The notes under the pieces were generated by a model that saw only the letters and a program-made list of their open reading frames with translations, searched no databases and was not told where the DNA came from. A stretch of DNA of 59,285 nt, from positions 1 to 59,285 of the forward strand of contig JAKPTZ010000082.1 of NCBI GenBank assembly GCA_029555025.1, read 5' to 3'. Of the stretch, positions 7,799 through 16,838 are shown in pieces; the stretch's first letter is position 1; every line of letters begins with the position of its first letter. The DNA is from Deltaproteobacteria bacterium. Its GTDB lineage: Bacteria; Myxococcota_A; UBA9042; DTJE01. Both the position numbers and the translations under genes were made by a program.

Positions 7799-9067
7799 TC
7801 ACTTCTCGATCGGGCGGATATCAATCCTCAACGTGTCGCCCTGGAAATGCTCAAGAGCGTCCGGCTTGATCCTGAACATAATCATTTCGGCCGGCACGAC
7901 GAACGACAGCCTCTTTCTCATGATGTCGCCGACAATGATCTCGCACGGCTTCATCGGTTCCTTGCATCTCATGAAAATCTGGTGTTCGTGCCCGGTGCTC
8001 AGGCTGTGCGGCAGGCAATACCGGACATTGTCGCCCGGAACCAGCTTGATGTTGTCCTGGGCGCGCCTGATGCCGCGCGAATACTCGCCCGCGTGCCTGC
8101 CGGCCCGCAGCGCCTCGCCGGTCACGAAATCGACCAGGTCATGAACGTGCAGGACATTGCCGCAGGCAAAGACCCCCGGCAGGCTGGTTTCAAGGGTCGA
8201 GTTGACTATCGGTCCCTTCGTGGTCACATCCAGGCTAATGCCAAGGCTCTGGGAAAGCTCGTTTTCAGGAATCAGCCCGATCGACAGCAGCAACGTGTCG
8301 CAGTCAATCGTGCGCTCGCTTGACATGTCGGGCTTGAAACCGGGGCCGACCGGCGCGACCTTGATACCCGAAAGCCTGTCCTGGCCCATGATCTCGGTCA
8401 CCGTGGTCGAAAGGTTCAGGGGAATCCCGAAGTCGTCCAGGCACTGCACGACGTTCCTGGTAAGCCCGTTCGAATAAGGCATCAATTCAAAGACGCCGAC
8501 GACCTCGCACCCTTCCAGAACCAGGCGCCTGGCCATGATCAGCCCGATGTCGCCGGAACCGAGGATCGCCACGCGACGGCCCGGAAGATAACCCATCATG
8601 TTGGTAAACTTCTGCGCCAGACCGGCAGTAAGGACGCCGGACGGCCTTGTGCCCGGGATGCGGATTGCGCCGCGGGTGCGCTCGCGACAGCCCATGCAGA
8701 GAACGACGGCCCTGCATGACACGGTTCGAAGGCCATAATGATCCGAAAGAACCCTGACCCTCTTTTCCCCATCGCTGTCCAGGCCGATTCCACAGACGTA
8801 CGAATCGGGCACCACATCGACGTCATGTTCAAGCGCATCCAGCAGGAAGCGCTCGGCATACTCCGGGCCGGTCAGTTCCTGCTTGAAGTAGTGCAGTCCG
8901 AACCCGGAGTGAATGCACTGCAGCAGGATTCCGCCTGCCTCCGGTTCACGATCGATGACCAGGCACCTGCCAGCCCCGCCCTCACGGGCACCTATGGCCG
9001 CGGCAAGGCCGGCCGGCCCGCCACCGACAATGACAACATCGTACCTGCCTTCCATCCGGCCGAGCAT
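7799..9067 (-). CDS. NAD(P)/FAD-dependent oxidoreductase (GlpB-like partner)
   Basis: This 422-aa two-dinucleotide-binding-domain flavoprotein has VIVGGGPAGLAAA near the N-terminus for FAD, a CMGC motif followed by RERTRGA, a second nucleotide-binding loop AILGSGDIGLIMARR in the middle, and a C-terminal FAD contact (GVFACGNVLHVHDLVD). Members beside GlpA-like proteins are annotated as pyridine nucleotide-disulfide or sarcosine-oxidase-alpha-like oxidoreductases. They probably pass electrons from glycerol 3-phosphate oxidation to NAD(P) or another carrier. The start at 9067 is chosen because GGAGG lies 7 bases upstream, two bases after the stop of the preceding gene. The long upstream extension to 9247 is merely open frame. 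It forms an operon with its neighbours on both sides. Confidence 0.88.
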   Translation of the reverse strand: MLGRMEGRYDVVIVGGGPAGLAAAIGAREGGAGRCLVIDREPEAGGILLQCIHSGFGLHYFKQELTGPEYAERFLLDALEHDVDVVPDSYVCGIGLDSDGEKRVRVLSDHYGLRTVSCRAVVLCMGCRERTRGAIRIPGTRPSGVLTAGLAQKFTNMMGYLPGRRVAILGSGDIGLIMARRLVLEGCEVVGVFELMPYSNGLTRNVVQCLDDFGIPLNLSTTVTEIMGQDRLSGIKVAPVGPGFKPDMSSERTIDCDTLLLSIGLIPENELSQSLGISLDVTTKGPIVNSTLETSLPGVFACGNVLHVHDLVDFVTGEALRAGRHAGEYSRGIRRAQDNIKLVPGDNVRYCLPHSLSTGHEHQIFMRCKEPMKPCEIIVGDIMRKRLSFVVPAEMIMFRIKPDALEHFQGDTLRIDIRPIEK

Positions 9068-9069
9068 GG

Positions 9070-10548
9070 CTATACCTCCACTTCCGCGACCGCCGCCACA
9101 ACCGGGTCGTTCATCGGTGTCATGATCCAGGAACCGCCGCCACGCTTGGTGACCTGTTCCGGCGGTATGCCAAGACGCTCCGAAAGAATGGTGATGATCC
9201 TTGACGTGCAGAAACCGCCCTGGCATCGACCCATGCCGGCCCGGCACCTGAACTTTACGCCGTCAACCGTCCTGGCCCCATGATCGATGGCGTCGTGGAT
9301 TTCGGCCTCGGTGACAATCTCGCAGCGACAGACGATCTTCCCGAACGCGGGATCGGATGCAACCATCCTTTCCTGAACATCGACAGGCTGCTTCGCAAAA
9401 CGCGGGGGCCCGTCAATCTCGGCCCTGAAATCATCCTTAAGGGACATCGCGAGCCCCTCGGATTCCAGGATTCCGACCACGTACTCGCCGATGGAGGGCG
9501 CGGAAGTCAGTCCGGGCGACTGTATGCCGGCCGCGTTGATGAAGCCCTTTACCGATGTCGGCCCGATTATGAAATCCCCTGTGCTGGAAACGGCGCGCAG
9601 GCCAGCGAATGCCGTGATGGCATCGGACGGATGAATCGACGGACACAGCTTGTTGACGTATGAAAAGATCTCGGCGGCGCCGTCGGTGGTCGTGGTGACG
9701 TCTTCGCGATCGCCGGTGTCGTGCGCGGTCGGCCCCACCATGATCGTGCCGTCATATGTCGGAATGATAAGGGTTCCCTTCGTGACGCCGGTCGGCAACG
9801 GGAACACCAGGCGGCGCACGATTCCCTGCAGGCGCTTGTCCAGCATGAACTCCTCGCCCTTGCGCGGGTTGATGCTGAAGTCGTCAAGTCCGACCATGGC
9901 CGCAACGCGATCGGCATAAACGCCGGCGGCATTGACCACATATCGGGTTACGACGGTCTCCTTAGGCGTATGGACATGCAGAAGACCGCCGTCCCCGACA
10001 TCTTCCCGATCAATCGACAGGACCGGACTGTCGATCTTAAGGGTTACCCCGTTATTCTGGGCACATTCGATAAGGGCAAAGGCGAACTCGTACGGGTTTA
10101 TGACGCCGCCGCTGGGCGCGTACAGGGCCGCAATCAGTTCCCGGGAAAGATTCGGCTCCTCGCGTTCGAGACGATCGGAATCCCAGATCTCCAGGCCGGG
10201 AACGCCCTTTTCCTGGCCAAGGCGCAGCAGCGCTTCAAGGCGCGGGCGGTCTTCCTGTTCGCGAATCCAGTATATGGCCCCGATCCGTTCGAACCCGAAC
10301 TTCAATTCCTTCTGAAGCTGGTCGAACATCTGGTTGCCACGGACAACCAGGCGCCCCTTCAAGGTTGACAGCGGCGTGTCGTGACCCGGGTGAATGATGC
10401 CGGAGTTGGTCTTGGTCGTGCCAAACCCGCATTCGGCATGCCTTTCAAGCAGGGTAACCTTCAGGTGATACCTTGAAAGCTCCCGGGCGATGGCACATCC
10501 GATGACACCACCGCCGATGATCGTGACGTCCTGAATCGAATTCTGCAT
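9070..10548 (-). CDS. FAD-dependent glycerol-3-phosphate dehydrogenase-like protein with BFD-type Fe-S domain
   Basis: This 492-aa flavoprotein has an N-terminal DAO fold (IIGGGVIGCAIA at residues 10-21, then ERHAECGFGTTKTNSGIIH). Its C-terminal bacterioferritin-associated-ferredoxin-like [2Fe-2S] domain has the cysteines of IVCRCE and CRAGMGRCQGGFC. This architecture matches GlpA, which oxidises glycerol 3-phosphate to dihydroxyacetone phosphate, and the related 2-hydroxyglutarate or opine dehydrogenases. The adjacent second flavoprotein and DUF1667 protein are the usual partners. No glpK or glpF is present, so the substrate assignment is by family. Length fits NAD(P)/FAD oxidoreductases with a Fe-S tail. 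Confidence 0.85.
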   Translation of the reverse strand: MQNSIQDVTIIGGGVIGCAIARELSRYHLKVTLLERHAECGFGTTKTNSGIIHPGHDTPLSTLKGRLVVRGNQMFDQLQKELKFGFERIGAIYWIREQEDRPRLEALLRLGQEKGVPGLEIWDSDRLEREEPNLSRELIAALYAPSGGVINPYEFAFALIECAQNNGVTLKIDSPVLSIDREDVGDGGLLHVHTPKETVVTRYVVNAAGVYADRVAAMVGLDDFSINPRKGEEFMLDKRLQGIVRRLVFPLPTGVTKGTLIIPTYDGTIMVGPTAHDTGDREDVTTTTDGAAEIFSYVNKLCPSIHPSDAITAFAGLRAVSSTGDFIIGPTSVKGFINAAGIQSPGLTSAPSIGEYVVGILESEGLAMSLKDDFRAEIDGPPRFAKQPVDVQERMVASDPAFGKIVCRCEIVTEAEIHDAIDHGARTVDGVKFRCRAGMGRCQGGFCTSRIITILSERLGIPPEQVTKRGGGSWIMTPMNDPVVAAVAEVEV

Positions 10549-10624
10549 TGCGTTTTTCCTGTAAAGCGCAGCAAAAAGATCTTCGAATGATACTAGCCGT
10601 GACGCAGCGCGGCAAGAGAGCGGA

Positions 10625-11221
10625 CTACAGCTTAAGCGCCGATTCGAGGGCCGGGGAAAGCGCGTCGGCGATTGACTCGTGATAACCGGGCGCCTGGGCG
10701 CGCACGATGCCTTCCCTGTCGATCAGGAACAGGCAGGGCATTTCAGCCTTCCCATTGACTTCCGGAAGCCACTTCTTGCTGTAATAAGCCGAAGGATCCT
10801 CCAGGACGGGGAACGGCATGGGTTCCCTTTCAAAAAAGGCCCTCAGTTTTTTTCCCCCGACATCGCCATTTTCCGGAACCGCGACAAGAAGAACCTGAAC
10901 CTTGTCCTTGTACTGTTCCGAAAAGACCTTCAGGGCTGGAAGCATCTTCTTGCAACTGACACAGTTCGTCGAAAAGAAGTCCAGAACAACGATCTTTTTC
11001 GGCTTCGGACCAACGGAACGTCCGGGGTATGACATTTCGGAAACGCGCCAGAACCAACCCTTGCCAAGATCCCTCAACTTGATGTCAAGCTTTCCGGCAG
11101 AGACCAGATCACCGACCTTAACCTTCTGCGCGCCGGGATTCGCGAACGACCTGCCGTCCGCCAGAAAGATGGCCAGGATCGATGCAGTGAAGATAATCAG
11201 CCTGAACCGGGGAAGACTCAT
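10625..11221 (-). CDS. TlpA/ResA-like periplasmic thioredoxin-family protein
   Basis: The exported protein of 198 aa has a signal peptide or anchor (FRLIIFTASILAIFLADG) followed by a thioredoxin-like domain of the TlpA/AhpC-TSA type. The catalytic motif is CVSC in FFSTNCVSCKKMLP, and a cis-Pro region EMPCLFLID comes later. Such proteins reduce or isomerise thiols in the envelope, for instance in cytochrome c maturation, with electrons from a DsbD/CcdA partner. A dsbD gene lies 1.4 kb away. I chose the ATG at 11221 because GGAGG stands 6 bases upstream. The upstream lipoprotein gene ends 14 bases before, so the two are likely co-transcribed. Confidence 0.85.
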   Translation of the reverse strand: MSLPRFRLIIFTASILAIFLADGRSFANPGAQKVKVGDLVSAGKLDIKLRDLGKGWFWRVSEMSYPGRSVGPKPKKIVVLDFFSTNCVSCKKMLPALKVFSEQYKDKVQVLLVAVPENGDVGGKKLRAFFEREPMPFPVLEDPSAYYSKKWLPEVNGKAEMPCLFLIDREGIVRAQAPGYHESIADALSPALESALKL

Positions 11222-11235
11222 CGGGAACCTCCAGA

Positions 11236-12408
11236 CTACCTGACAAGGGACTCGATTGCCCCCGAAATGCCGCCGGCGACCGAAGCTGTCCAAGCCTTGT
11301 CAACAGCTTCCTTCAATGCTGCCTCGCGGGTAACTCCGCCACCCTTGACCCCATCGACCGGACCTGATGCCAGAACCCTGCCGGTTCTTGACTCCATCAA
11401 GGCCCAGCGGCCTGAACAGCGCGCAAAATATATTTTGTCGATCTCGGAAGAAAACTTGGAATTCAGTTCAAGCACGACGAGGTGGCCGGCACCGATCGAT
11501 CCCGACCTGACCCTGTCCGCGTCCCCATCAAGACAGGCGGTCGCATCCTCGGATGTCAATCCGGCAGCCCTGGCCTTGAAACTGAAGCGGGAAAGAAGGC
11601 CGCTGATGGTCGAAAAATACTTCTTTTCGACCTGGCCGTCCCTGGTGCCGTCAAGTTCGACGACAACCCCGACGCCAACCCACAATCTGGAGTCGGTCAA
11701 ATTGCGTGAAACACGTGAAACGGCGTCAATGGCGGCGCGCCGCAGAATGTCGCTGTTCGTGAACATGGGGTCGTTCACATCGATCACGATCTTGAACTGA
11801 TCGATGATCCCGATCGCCTGTTCGAGTGCCGCCATGGCCTTGTCGAACTGGCCGGCGTGCTCGTCGCCCTGGGCCAGTTTGAAAAGGCTCAGCGCGCGTG
11901 CGGCACTTTCGGCCTGGCGCCGACGGTACTCGGCCTGGGCCGCATCGACTTCCCGCTTGGCCCTTTCGTATTCCTGGACGGGATATGCGACCAGCACGAA
12001 GCACTCGTGCCTGCCGGAAGCGACGGTACACCACGTGCCCTGCTGCTCGACCCGCCGCACGACGACCGGCATGCCGACGATGGAAGCTTCGAAGGAAAAC
12101 TCTGAAAAATCACCCGAAGCACTCGAGCCCTGCCTTGAAACGCTGGTGGAATTGACCAGCGCGCCAATGTAGGTCGCGATCTGCGAAGCCGCCTGAACCA
12201 TGGCGTTCCTGGCCGCGTCCCCGGGCGATGCCATGGATGTTCCCGAAGTGACGAAGAACAGGGTTGACCCGGTATCCTGGGGCTTGACGCTGACCCAGTC
12301 CGGCGCCCTGGAAGATGAAACCGCCGCGGCCGGATTTGAACCGGAACAGCCGGAAACAAGCAACATCGCAACGACTATCAAGTGGATCGGAATCCCTTTC
12401 ACGTCCAT
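11236..12408 (-). CDS. LPP20-type lipoprotein
   Basis: This 390-aa lipoprotein has a lipobox VSGC at residues 18-21. Its N-terminal half resembles the LPP20/FlgP-like domain: APDWV, then VTSGTSMASPGDAARNAMVQAASQIATYIG, the typical amphipathic helix of this family. A helical stretch rich in Ala and Arg follows, including a TPR-like segment (AGQFDKAMAALEQAIG). The C-terminal half has a domain ending in a basic TREAALKEAVDKAW helix. LPP20 proteins are outer-membrane-associated; their exact function is mostly unknown. It heads a two-gene unit with the TlpA-like gene and is divergent from dsbD. Confidence 0.72.
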   Translation of the reverse strand: MDVKGIPIHLIVVAMLLVSGCSGSNPAAAVSSSRAPDWVSVKPQDTGSTLFFVTSGTSMASPGDAARNAMVQAASQIATYIGALVNSTSVSRQGSSASGDFSEFSFEASIVGMPVVVRRVEQQGTWCTVASGRHECFVLVAYPVQEYERAKREVDAAQAEYRRRQAESAARALSLFKLAQGDEHAGQFDKAMAALEQAIGIIDQFKIVIDVNDPMFTNSDILRRAAIDAVSRVSRNLTDSRLWVGVGVVVELDGTRDGQVEKKYFSTISGLLSRFSFKARAAGLTSEDATACLDGDADRVRSGSIGAGHLVVLELNSKFSSEIDKIYFARCSGRWALMESRTGRVLASGPVDGVKGGGVTREAALKEAVDKAWTASVAGGISGAIESLVR

Positions 12409-12554
12409 TACCCAGACTTGACCCGGCGGTATTTTAACGGCACCGGCTCAATCGGACAAGGGATCTTCCTCATCTGCCATGGCGGCGGCGTGACAGGAAG
12501 GCAATCTCCGCCGTCCCTGCGAACCGCGCGGGGAGAATCGGCTCAATTAAGATA

Positions 12555-12583
12555 TTGTCAAAAAATTCGACGGGATGTATTCA
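12555..12583 (+). promoter_or_regulatory. promoter of dsbD
   Basis: TTGTCA (12555-12560) and TATTCA (12578-12583) with a 17-base spacer lie about 33 bases before the dsbD start. They sit in the divergent interval shared with the LPP20-type lipoprotein gene. Confidence 0.45.
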
Positions 12584-12615
12584 AGCGACCGGCTTATTCA
12601 ACAGGTGCTTTGCGG

Positions 12616-15030
12616 ATGACTCGGAACAACTCCAGAACTGCCGCAGCGGAAATACTCCCGGCCATCGCGATGGTTGCGCTCATTCTTGCCGGAACGGCCG
12701 GCATGGCCGCCGAGCAGGGTGACTCGCAGCCTGGCGAAACACGTATCCCGGACGACAAAAGACCGGTCATGATCGAAATCGTGCCCGACGTGGCAGTTGC
12801 CGGGGTTGGTCAGCCGTTCAGGCTTGACGTCATCTTCAGGATTGCTCCGGGATGGCACATCTACGCTCCGTGGCCCGGAAACACCGGGGAGCCGACCACA
12901 CTGAAGTTCGGATCCGACAACGATGGAGTGCAGTTTGGACATACCAGCTTCGCGTTGCCCCATATTTATGATCGGCAGACCTTGGATCTGACCGCCTTCG
13001 GGTACTCCGACGGTGCCGTTGCAAGTTCGGAAGTGGTCGTTCTTGAGCAGCCCGACGCCGGGGAAATCGAGCTGTCCGTCCAGTCGGGCTGGCTGGCCTG
13101 CAAGCAATCCTGCGTGGGCGGAAAGGCGACGGCCGCGACCAGATTGAAGGTGGCCGAATCGGCATCCCCAAGCGCCGGTGGAACGGCTCGCGACAATTTG
13201 ACGCCGGCCGCGACGCGCCTGGCGACGGCTTCGGCATGGCTGTCGTCCGTGAGCTATGACGACGGTATATGGGACATAAAGTACACGCTGACCGGATTCC
13301 AGTCAGTTTCGGAATGGGTGCCCCAGTGGCTTCCCGGTGGGGAATGTCTGGTCGATAACTGGGGATTTGAACGTGGCGGCGACGGCAACGAATCGTGGAT
13401 CGCCAGTGTCAGGCTTCGAGGCACCGACTGCCTTCCGTTCGCCGGCGGATTCCTGCAGGCCACTGAGCCGGGATCCGACAAGCCGGAAAATTACTTCTTC
13501 GGGGCGGGAACCAACCCGGCAAACTCTCCATGGACGCGTGCAACCCCGGATCAGGCGACACCGGATCAGCAGGATGCGGCTTCGCTGTCGGCCGACACCT
13601 CGCCACCCGTCGTGGAGGCGCCCGCCTTTTCATGGTACTTCCTGCTTCTGGCCTTTGCCGGCGGGCTGCTCCTGAACATCATGCCCTGCGTCATTCCCGT
13701 GATCGTGCCGAAGCTGAACCATCTTGTCATGACGGCGGTAACCTACAAGGAACGGCGTGAGCGATACAGGATGCTGCTTGCGAACGGACTGGCCTACGCC
13801 GCCGGCATATTCGTCCTGATGATGGGACTCGCGACGACGGTTGTAATCCTGAAGGCGGCCGGCCACTCGGTCGGCTGGGGATTCCAGTTCCAGGAGCCGG
13901 GATTCCTTGCGTTCATCATCTCCATCCTGATGGTTATGTCGCTTGGAATGCTTGGCGTTTTCCCGCTTCAGGTCGCTTCCCACACCGATGACCTGCAGGA
14001 TCTCCGCAAGAAGTACAAGACCAGGATGATACTCGGTTCGTTCATGACGGGCCTGCTTGTGACGATACTTGGCACGCCGTGCACGGCTCCGATGCTCGGT
14101 CCGGCGGTCGGATTCGCGTTCATGGGCGGACCAGCCCAGATTTTTGCGTTCTTCGCCGCCCTCGCCCTGGGATTTTCCCTTCCCTTCGTGCTGCTGGCGG
14201 TATTTCCGCGATGGACGGATCGCCTGAAAAACTTCCGGGTCAGCGAGGAAAGCAACCGGTGGTCGCACGGACTGGCGTTCTTCCTGCTGGCCACGATGGT
14301 CTGGCTGATTGGCGTTCTTGGAAGCGGATTCGGGATCGACGCCGTCGTTCGAATCCTGTGGTTCCTGCTGCTGCTTGGCGCCGCGGCCTGGTTCATGGGC
14401 GTCAGCGCCGTCAACTTCGAGGAACCGGCCGGCCGGAAACTTAAAAAGGCGGAAAGCGACCTGGCGGCCGACAGTTCGGTGGATGCCCGCGAGCGCATCG
14501 AACTGAAGCGGAATCTTCGGAAGGCGCACTATCGATCCGTGCTTCGAAGGCGAGTGATAACCGCCGGGATGCTCTTTGCCGTGATCATGGTTTCGGCCCC
14601 CATGATACTCAGCTTCCAGGATGGTGCCGCCGAAGGGTCGGCCGGGCTCGAAAAGCATGACGGGCCCGTCAAGTGGCAGAAGTGGTCGCGGGAAGCGGTC
14701 GAGCAGGCCCGGAAGGCAGGCAAGCCGGTGTTCGTGGATGTGACCGCATCCTGGTGCATGAACTGCAAGACAAATGAGAAGTTGATCCTTAATCGCCAAC
14801 AGACCGCCGATCTTTTCACCGAACACGGGATCGTTCCGATGATCGCCGACTTCAGCCGGCGCGACCCGTCAATCGCCGCTCTGATCAAACAATACCAGCG
14901 TGCCGGAGTCCCTGTCTATCTCGTTTACCCGCCATGCGAAGGCGAACCGGCCGTGCTTCCGGAACTCCTGACCGAGGGAATCCTGACGGACGCAATCAAG
15001 GCCGCCGGACCCGCCAGGGATTGCAGATAG
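12616..15030 (+). CDS. dsbD: DsbD-like thiol:disulfide interchange protein
   Basis: This inner-membrane protein of 804 aa has all three DsbD modules. After a signal peptide there is an N-terminal beta-sandwich (FRIAPGWHIYAPWPGN) of the DsbD-alpha/DUF255-associated kind. A central eight-helix CcdA-like region follows, with the redox cysteines in NIMPCVIP (about residue 356) and LGTPCTAP (about 486). The C-terminal thioredoxin domain has WCMNC (about 713-717). It carries electrons from cytoplasmic thioredoxin across the membrane to periplasmic acceptors such as TlpA/CcmG or DsbC. The ATG at 12616 precedes a good signal peptide and has an AGGTG upstream; longer in-frame extension to 12382 is unlikely. 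The segment between helices near residue 600 is unusually charged. A TlpA-like acceptor is encoded just upstream on the other strand. Confidence 0.92.
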   Translation: MTRNNSRTAAAEILPAIAMVALILAGTAGMAAEQGDSQPGETRIPDDKRPVMIEIVPDVAVAGVGQPFRLDVIFRIAPGWHIYAPWPGNTGEPTTLKFGSDNDGVQFGHTSFALPHIYDRQTLDLTAFGYSDGAVASSEVVVLEQPDAGEIELSVQSGWLACKQSCVGGKATAATRLKVAESASPSAGGTARDNLTPAATRLATASAWLSSVSYDDGIWDIKYTLTGFQSVSEWVPQWLPGGECLVDNWGFERGGDGNESWIASVRLRGTDCLPFAGGFLQATEPGSDKPENYFFGAGTNPANSPWTRATPDQATPDQQDAASLSADTSPPVVEAPAFSWYFLLLAFAGGLLLNIMPCVIPVIVPKLNHLVMTAVTYKERRERYRMLLANGLAYAAGIFVLMMGLATTVVILKAAGHSVGWGFQFQEPGFLAFIISILMVMSLGMLGVFPLQVASHTDDLQDLRKKYKTRMILGSFMTGLLVTILGTPCTAPMLGPAVGFAFMGGPAQIFAFFAALALGFSLPFVLLAVFPRWTDRLKNFRVSEESNRWSHGLAFFLLATMVWLIGVLGSGFGIDAVVRILWFLLLLGAAAWFMGVSAVNFEEPAGRKLKKAESDLAADSSVDARERIELKRNLRKAHYRSVLRRRVITAGMLFAVIMVSAPMILSFQDGAAEGSAGLEKHDGPVKWQKWSREAVEQARKAGKPVFVDVTASWCMNCKTNEKLILNRQQTADLFTEHGIVPMIADFSRRDPSIAALIKQYQRAGVPVYLVYPPCEGEPAVLPELLTEGILTDAIKAAGPARDCR

Positions 15031-15127
15031 GCGACCGGCCCATTGCTTGAAGATGCCGCCTTCAGCGTTGAGTCACGCTTGCGCCACGAAGATTCGGACA
15101 AGTGCTTCGAGTGGAGGGATCGGTGTC

Positions 15128-16057
15128 TCAGCGGGCCATTGTTGCAATGTACCTGTATTCGCCGCTTTCCTGGCGCTGCCTTGCGAACGCATAGTTTTCA
15201 AGCTGCGACGCAAACATCGGGTTTGGCGAACGGCAGACCAGCACGTGCTCGGTCGCGCCGCCAAAACCAAAAAGGCTTGCAACGTCGAAGTCGAAACGGG
15301 CGGTCAGGACGTACTCGCCGGAAGAATCCCCGGGAACCTGCTGAATCAAGGAAATCGCACCGACTTCACCCTCTAGAATCCCAAAAAACTGTGCCCGCTT
15401 TTCCTCGGAACCCTTAATGACGCCTTTCTTGATCAAGGAAGCGATGGCGGCGTCTGCCGGACTGACATAGGCGCTGCTTCCAGCAAGCATGGAAAACTCC
15501 GACGTGCAGACCACTGCCGGACTGACCCTGAACGAAAGCGAGTCCGTCGTAACCCTGACGGTTCGCTCGAGATCGTCCAGTTGCAGCTTCCTGGTGTCGT
15601 CCCTGATGGTGTGCAGGAAGACGCCATAGCCACGCTTCTCGACAACGTCCGGCTTCTCCGGCCTGTGATTCCTGAAAAGATCGGCTATCGCCATCCAGAC
15701 CGCATAGTCTGACGGAACCGCGCTCGTCATCGTGATGATGCCGGCGTCCTTGCCGGCACCCGCCCCGTTGCCAAAAACTTCGGCAGCAATCAACTTGTCG
15801 CTGTCGGAAGTTCTTATCCACTGAACGTCACGACTGATCCGCCCTTGCACGACCTTTGCCGCGAACTGGTGTATGAAACCAACTGCGGACGCATCATCGA
15901 CTGATTCCCAGCAAAGCGGGACTTCATATGCCTGCCGTATTTCCGCCAGGGCCTTTTCCTGCAGGGAACTCTTCTTCGTGGTCGATCCCGACGAACCGCA
16001 CGAGAGCATTAAGGGACAAACTGCCGCAAACAGGATAATTGCGATGATCTTTTTCAT
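15128..16057 (-). CDS. lipoprotein of unknown function
   Basis: The protein of 309 aa starts with a typical lipoprotein signal (MKKIIAIILFAAVCPLMLSC). I do not recognise its domains. The mature part begins with KALAEIRQAYEVPLCW, has a Gly-rich stretch (GNGAGAGKDAG), a central region rich in Val/Ser/Thr, and ends with a beta-rich part (EYVLTARFDFDVASLFGFGG). It lies 40 bases downstream of the LPP20-like lipoprotein gene on the same strand, and the two resemble pairs of LPP20-related lipoproteins. The ATG at 16057 is preferred over 16087 because it puts the signal peptide at the N-terminus; its Shine-Dalgarno is poor, which fits coupling to the upstream gene. Confidence 0.65.
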   Translation of the reverse strand: MKKIIAIILFAAVCPLMLSCGSSGSTTKKSSLQEKALAEIRQAYEVPLCWESVDDASAVGFIHQFAAKVVQGRISRDVQWIRTSDSDKLIAAEVFGNGAGAGKDAGIITMTSAVPSDYAVWMAIADLFRNHRPEKPDVVEKRGYGVFLHTIRDDTRKLQLDDLERTVRVTTDSLSFRVSPAVVCTSEFSMLAGSSAYVSPADAAIASLIKKGVIKGSEEKRAQFFGILEGEVGAISLIQQVPGDSSGEYVLTARFDFDVASLFGFGGATEHVLVCRSPNPMFASQLENYAFARQRQESGEYRYIATMAR

Positions 16058-16097
16058 GGGTGGAAGTTCCGGCAAGAGACAGGTCAAGAGACAAGAA

Positions 16098-16634
16098 TTA
16101 CTTCTGTTCGTTCAGCTTCTTGATCTGCTCGTCCATGTCGTCGAATTCCGCCTTGGCCCTCTTGTTCAGGGCTTCGCGCGCCTTCTGGCTGAGCTTGTCC
16201 ATGCGGGAGAAAGCATCGGCGAAGGTTTCGGGATCCAGGCAGACCATCGCATAGAACTCGTTGTTCATGACCTGGGTAACGGCCACGCGGGTTCCGACCA
16301 GGGTCTGGGAGGTCACGTCACGGACGACGCTCTTGGTCAGTTCTTCGGAGAAATCCTGGCCTTCGGCTTCGCCTTCCGCCATGTAGCGCTTCAGCATCGC
16401 GTCAACCTGGGTGCTGAGGCCCCTGGACAGATCCGCGCGCGCCGAAGAAACGGCCGACTGACGCGCAAGGTCACGAACGCTGCGAAGCTTGGCGCTGCCG
16501 ACACCACAACCCTTCATGGGGGCATCATACCAATCCGGAGCCTTCGAGAAGTCCTGCTTCTTCTCCGCGCCGCCGCACGCAACCATCGAGAACGAAAATA
16601 CCATCATAAGAGCAACCAGAAGACCACGCCTCAT
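16098..16634 (-). CDS. LPP20 family lipoprotein
   Basis: This 178-aa lipoprotein has a lipobox SMVACG at about residue 20. The mature part starts with DFSKAPDWYDAPMKGCGVGSAKLRS-type sequence, the classic LPP20 opening. A helix of the form DLARQSAVSSARADLSRGL follows, then a central domain with AVTQVMNNEFYAMVCLD, and a charged coiled-coil tail (KRAKAEFDDMDEQIKKL). These proteins are outer-membrane lipoproteins of unclear role. The start has AGGAGG 6 bases upstream, and just before it lies a short GCGCA/TGCGC palindrome in the leader. It probably heads an operon with the following lipoprotein gene. Confidence 0.82.
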   Translation of the reverse strand: MRRGLLVALMMVFSFSMVACGGAEKKQDFSKAPDWYDAPMKGCGVGSAKLRSVRDLARQSAVSSARADLSRGLSTQVDAMLKRYMAEGEAEGQDFSEELTKSVVRDVTSQTLVGTRVAVTQVMNNEFYAMVCLDPETFADAFSRMDKLSQKAREALNKRAKAEFDDMDEQIKKLNEQK

Positions 16635-16838
16635 CTGAAACCTCCTGCGCAATGCGCAAAAAAGAAACGAACAAAGAAAAAGAACGCAAACATCTGAATC
16701 TGCCCGCAAGATTAATATTTCCCGCGGACAAATTCAACACCCCACGAATTTCAAACGCCGGAACGACCGGCAATCACGCCGTTACCCGGCTCTCGCCATG
16801 CGGACATGCCGATGCGGGCGAACGGAAGGAAGGCAACC

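Noticed and set aside
16654-16668. GCGCA/TGCGC palindrome with nearby A-run near 16.66 kb as a terminator
   Set aside because: On the minus strand the T-run lies before the palindrome, not after it, and the stem leaves almost no loop. It sits in the leader of the LPP20 gene.
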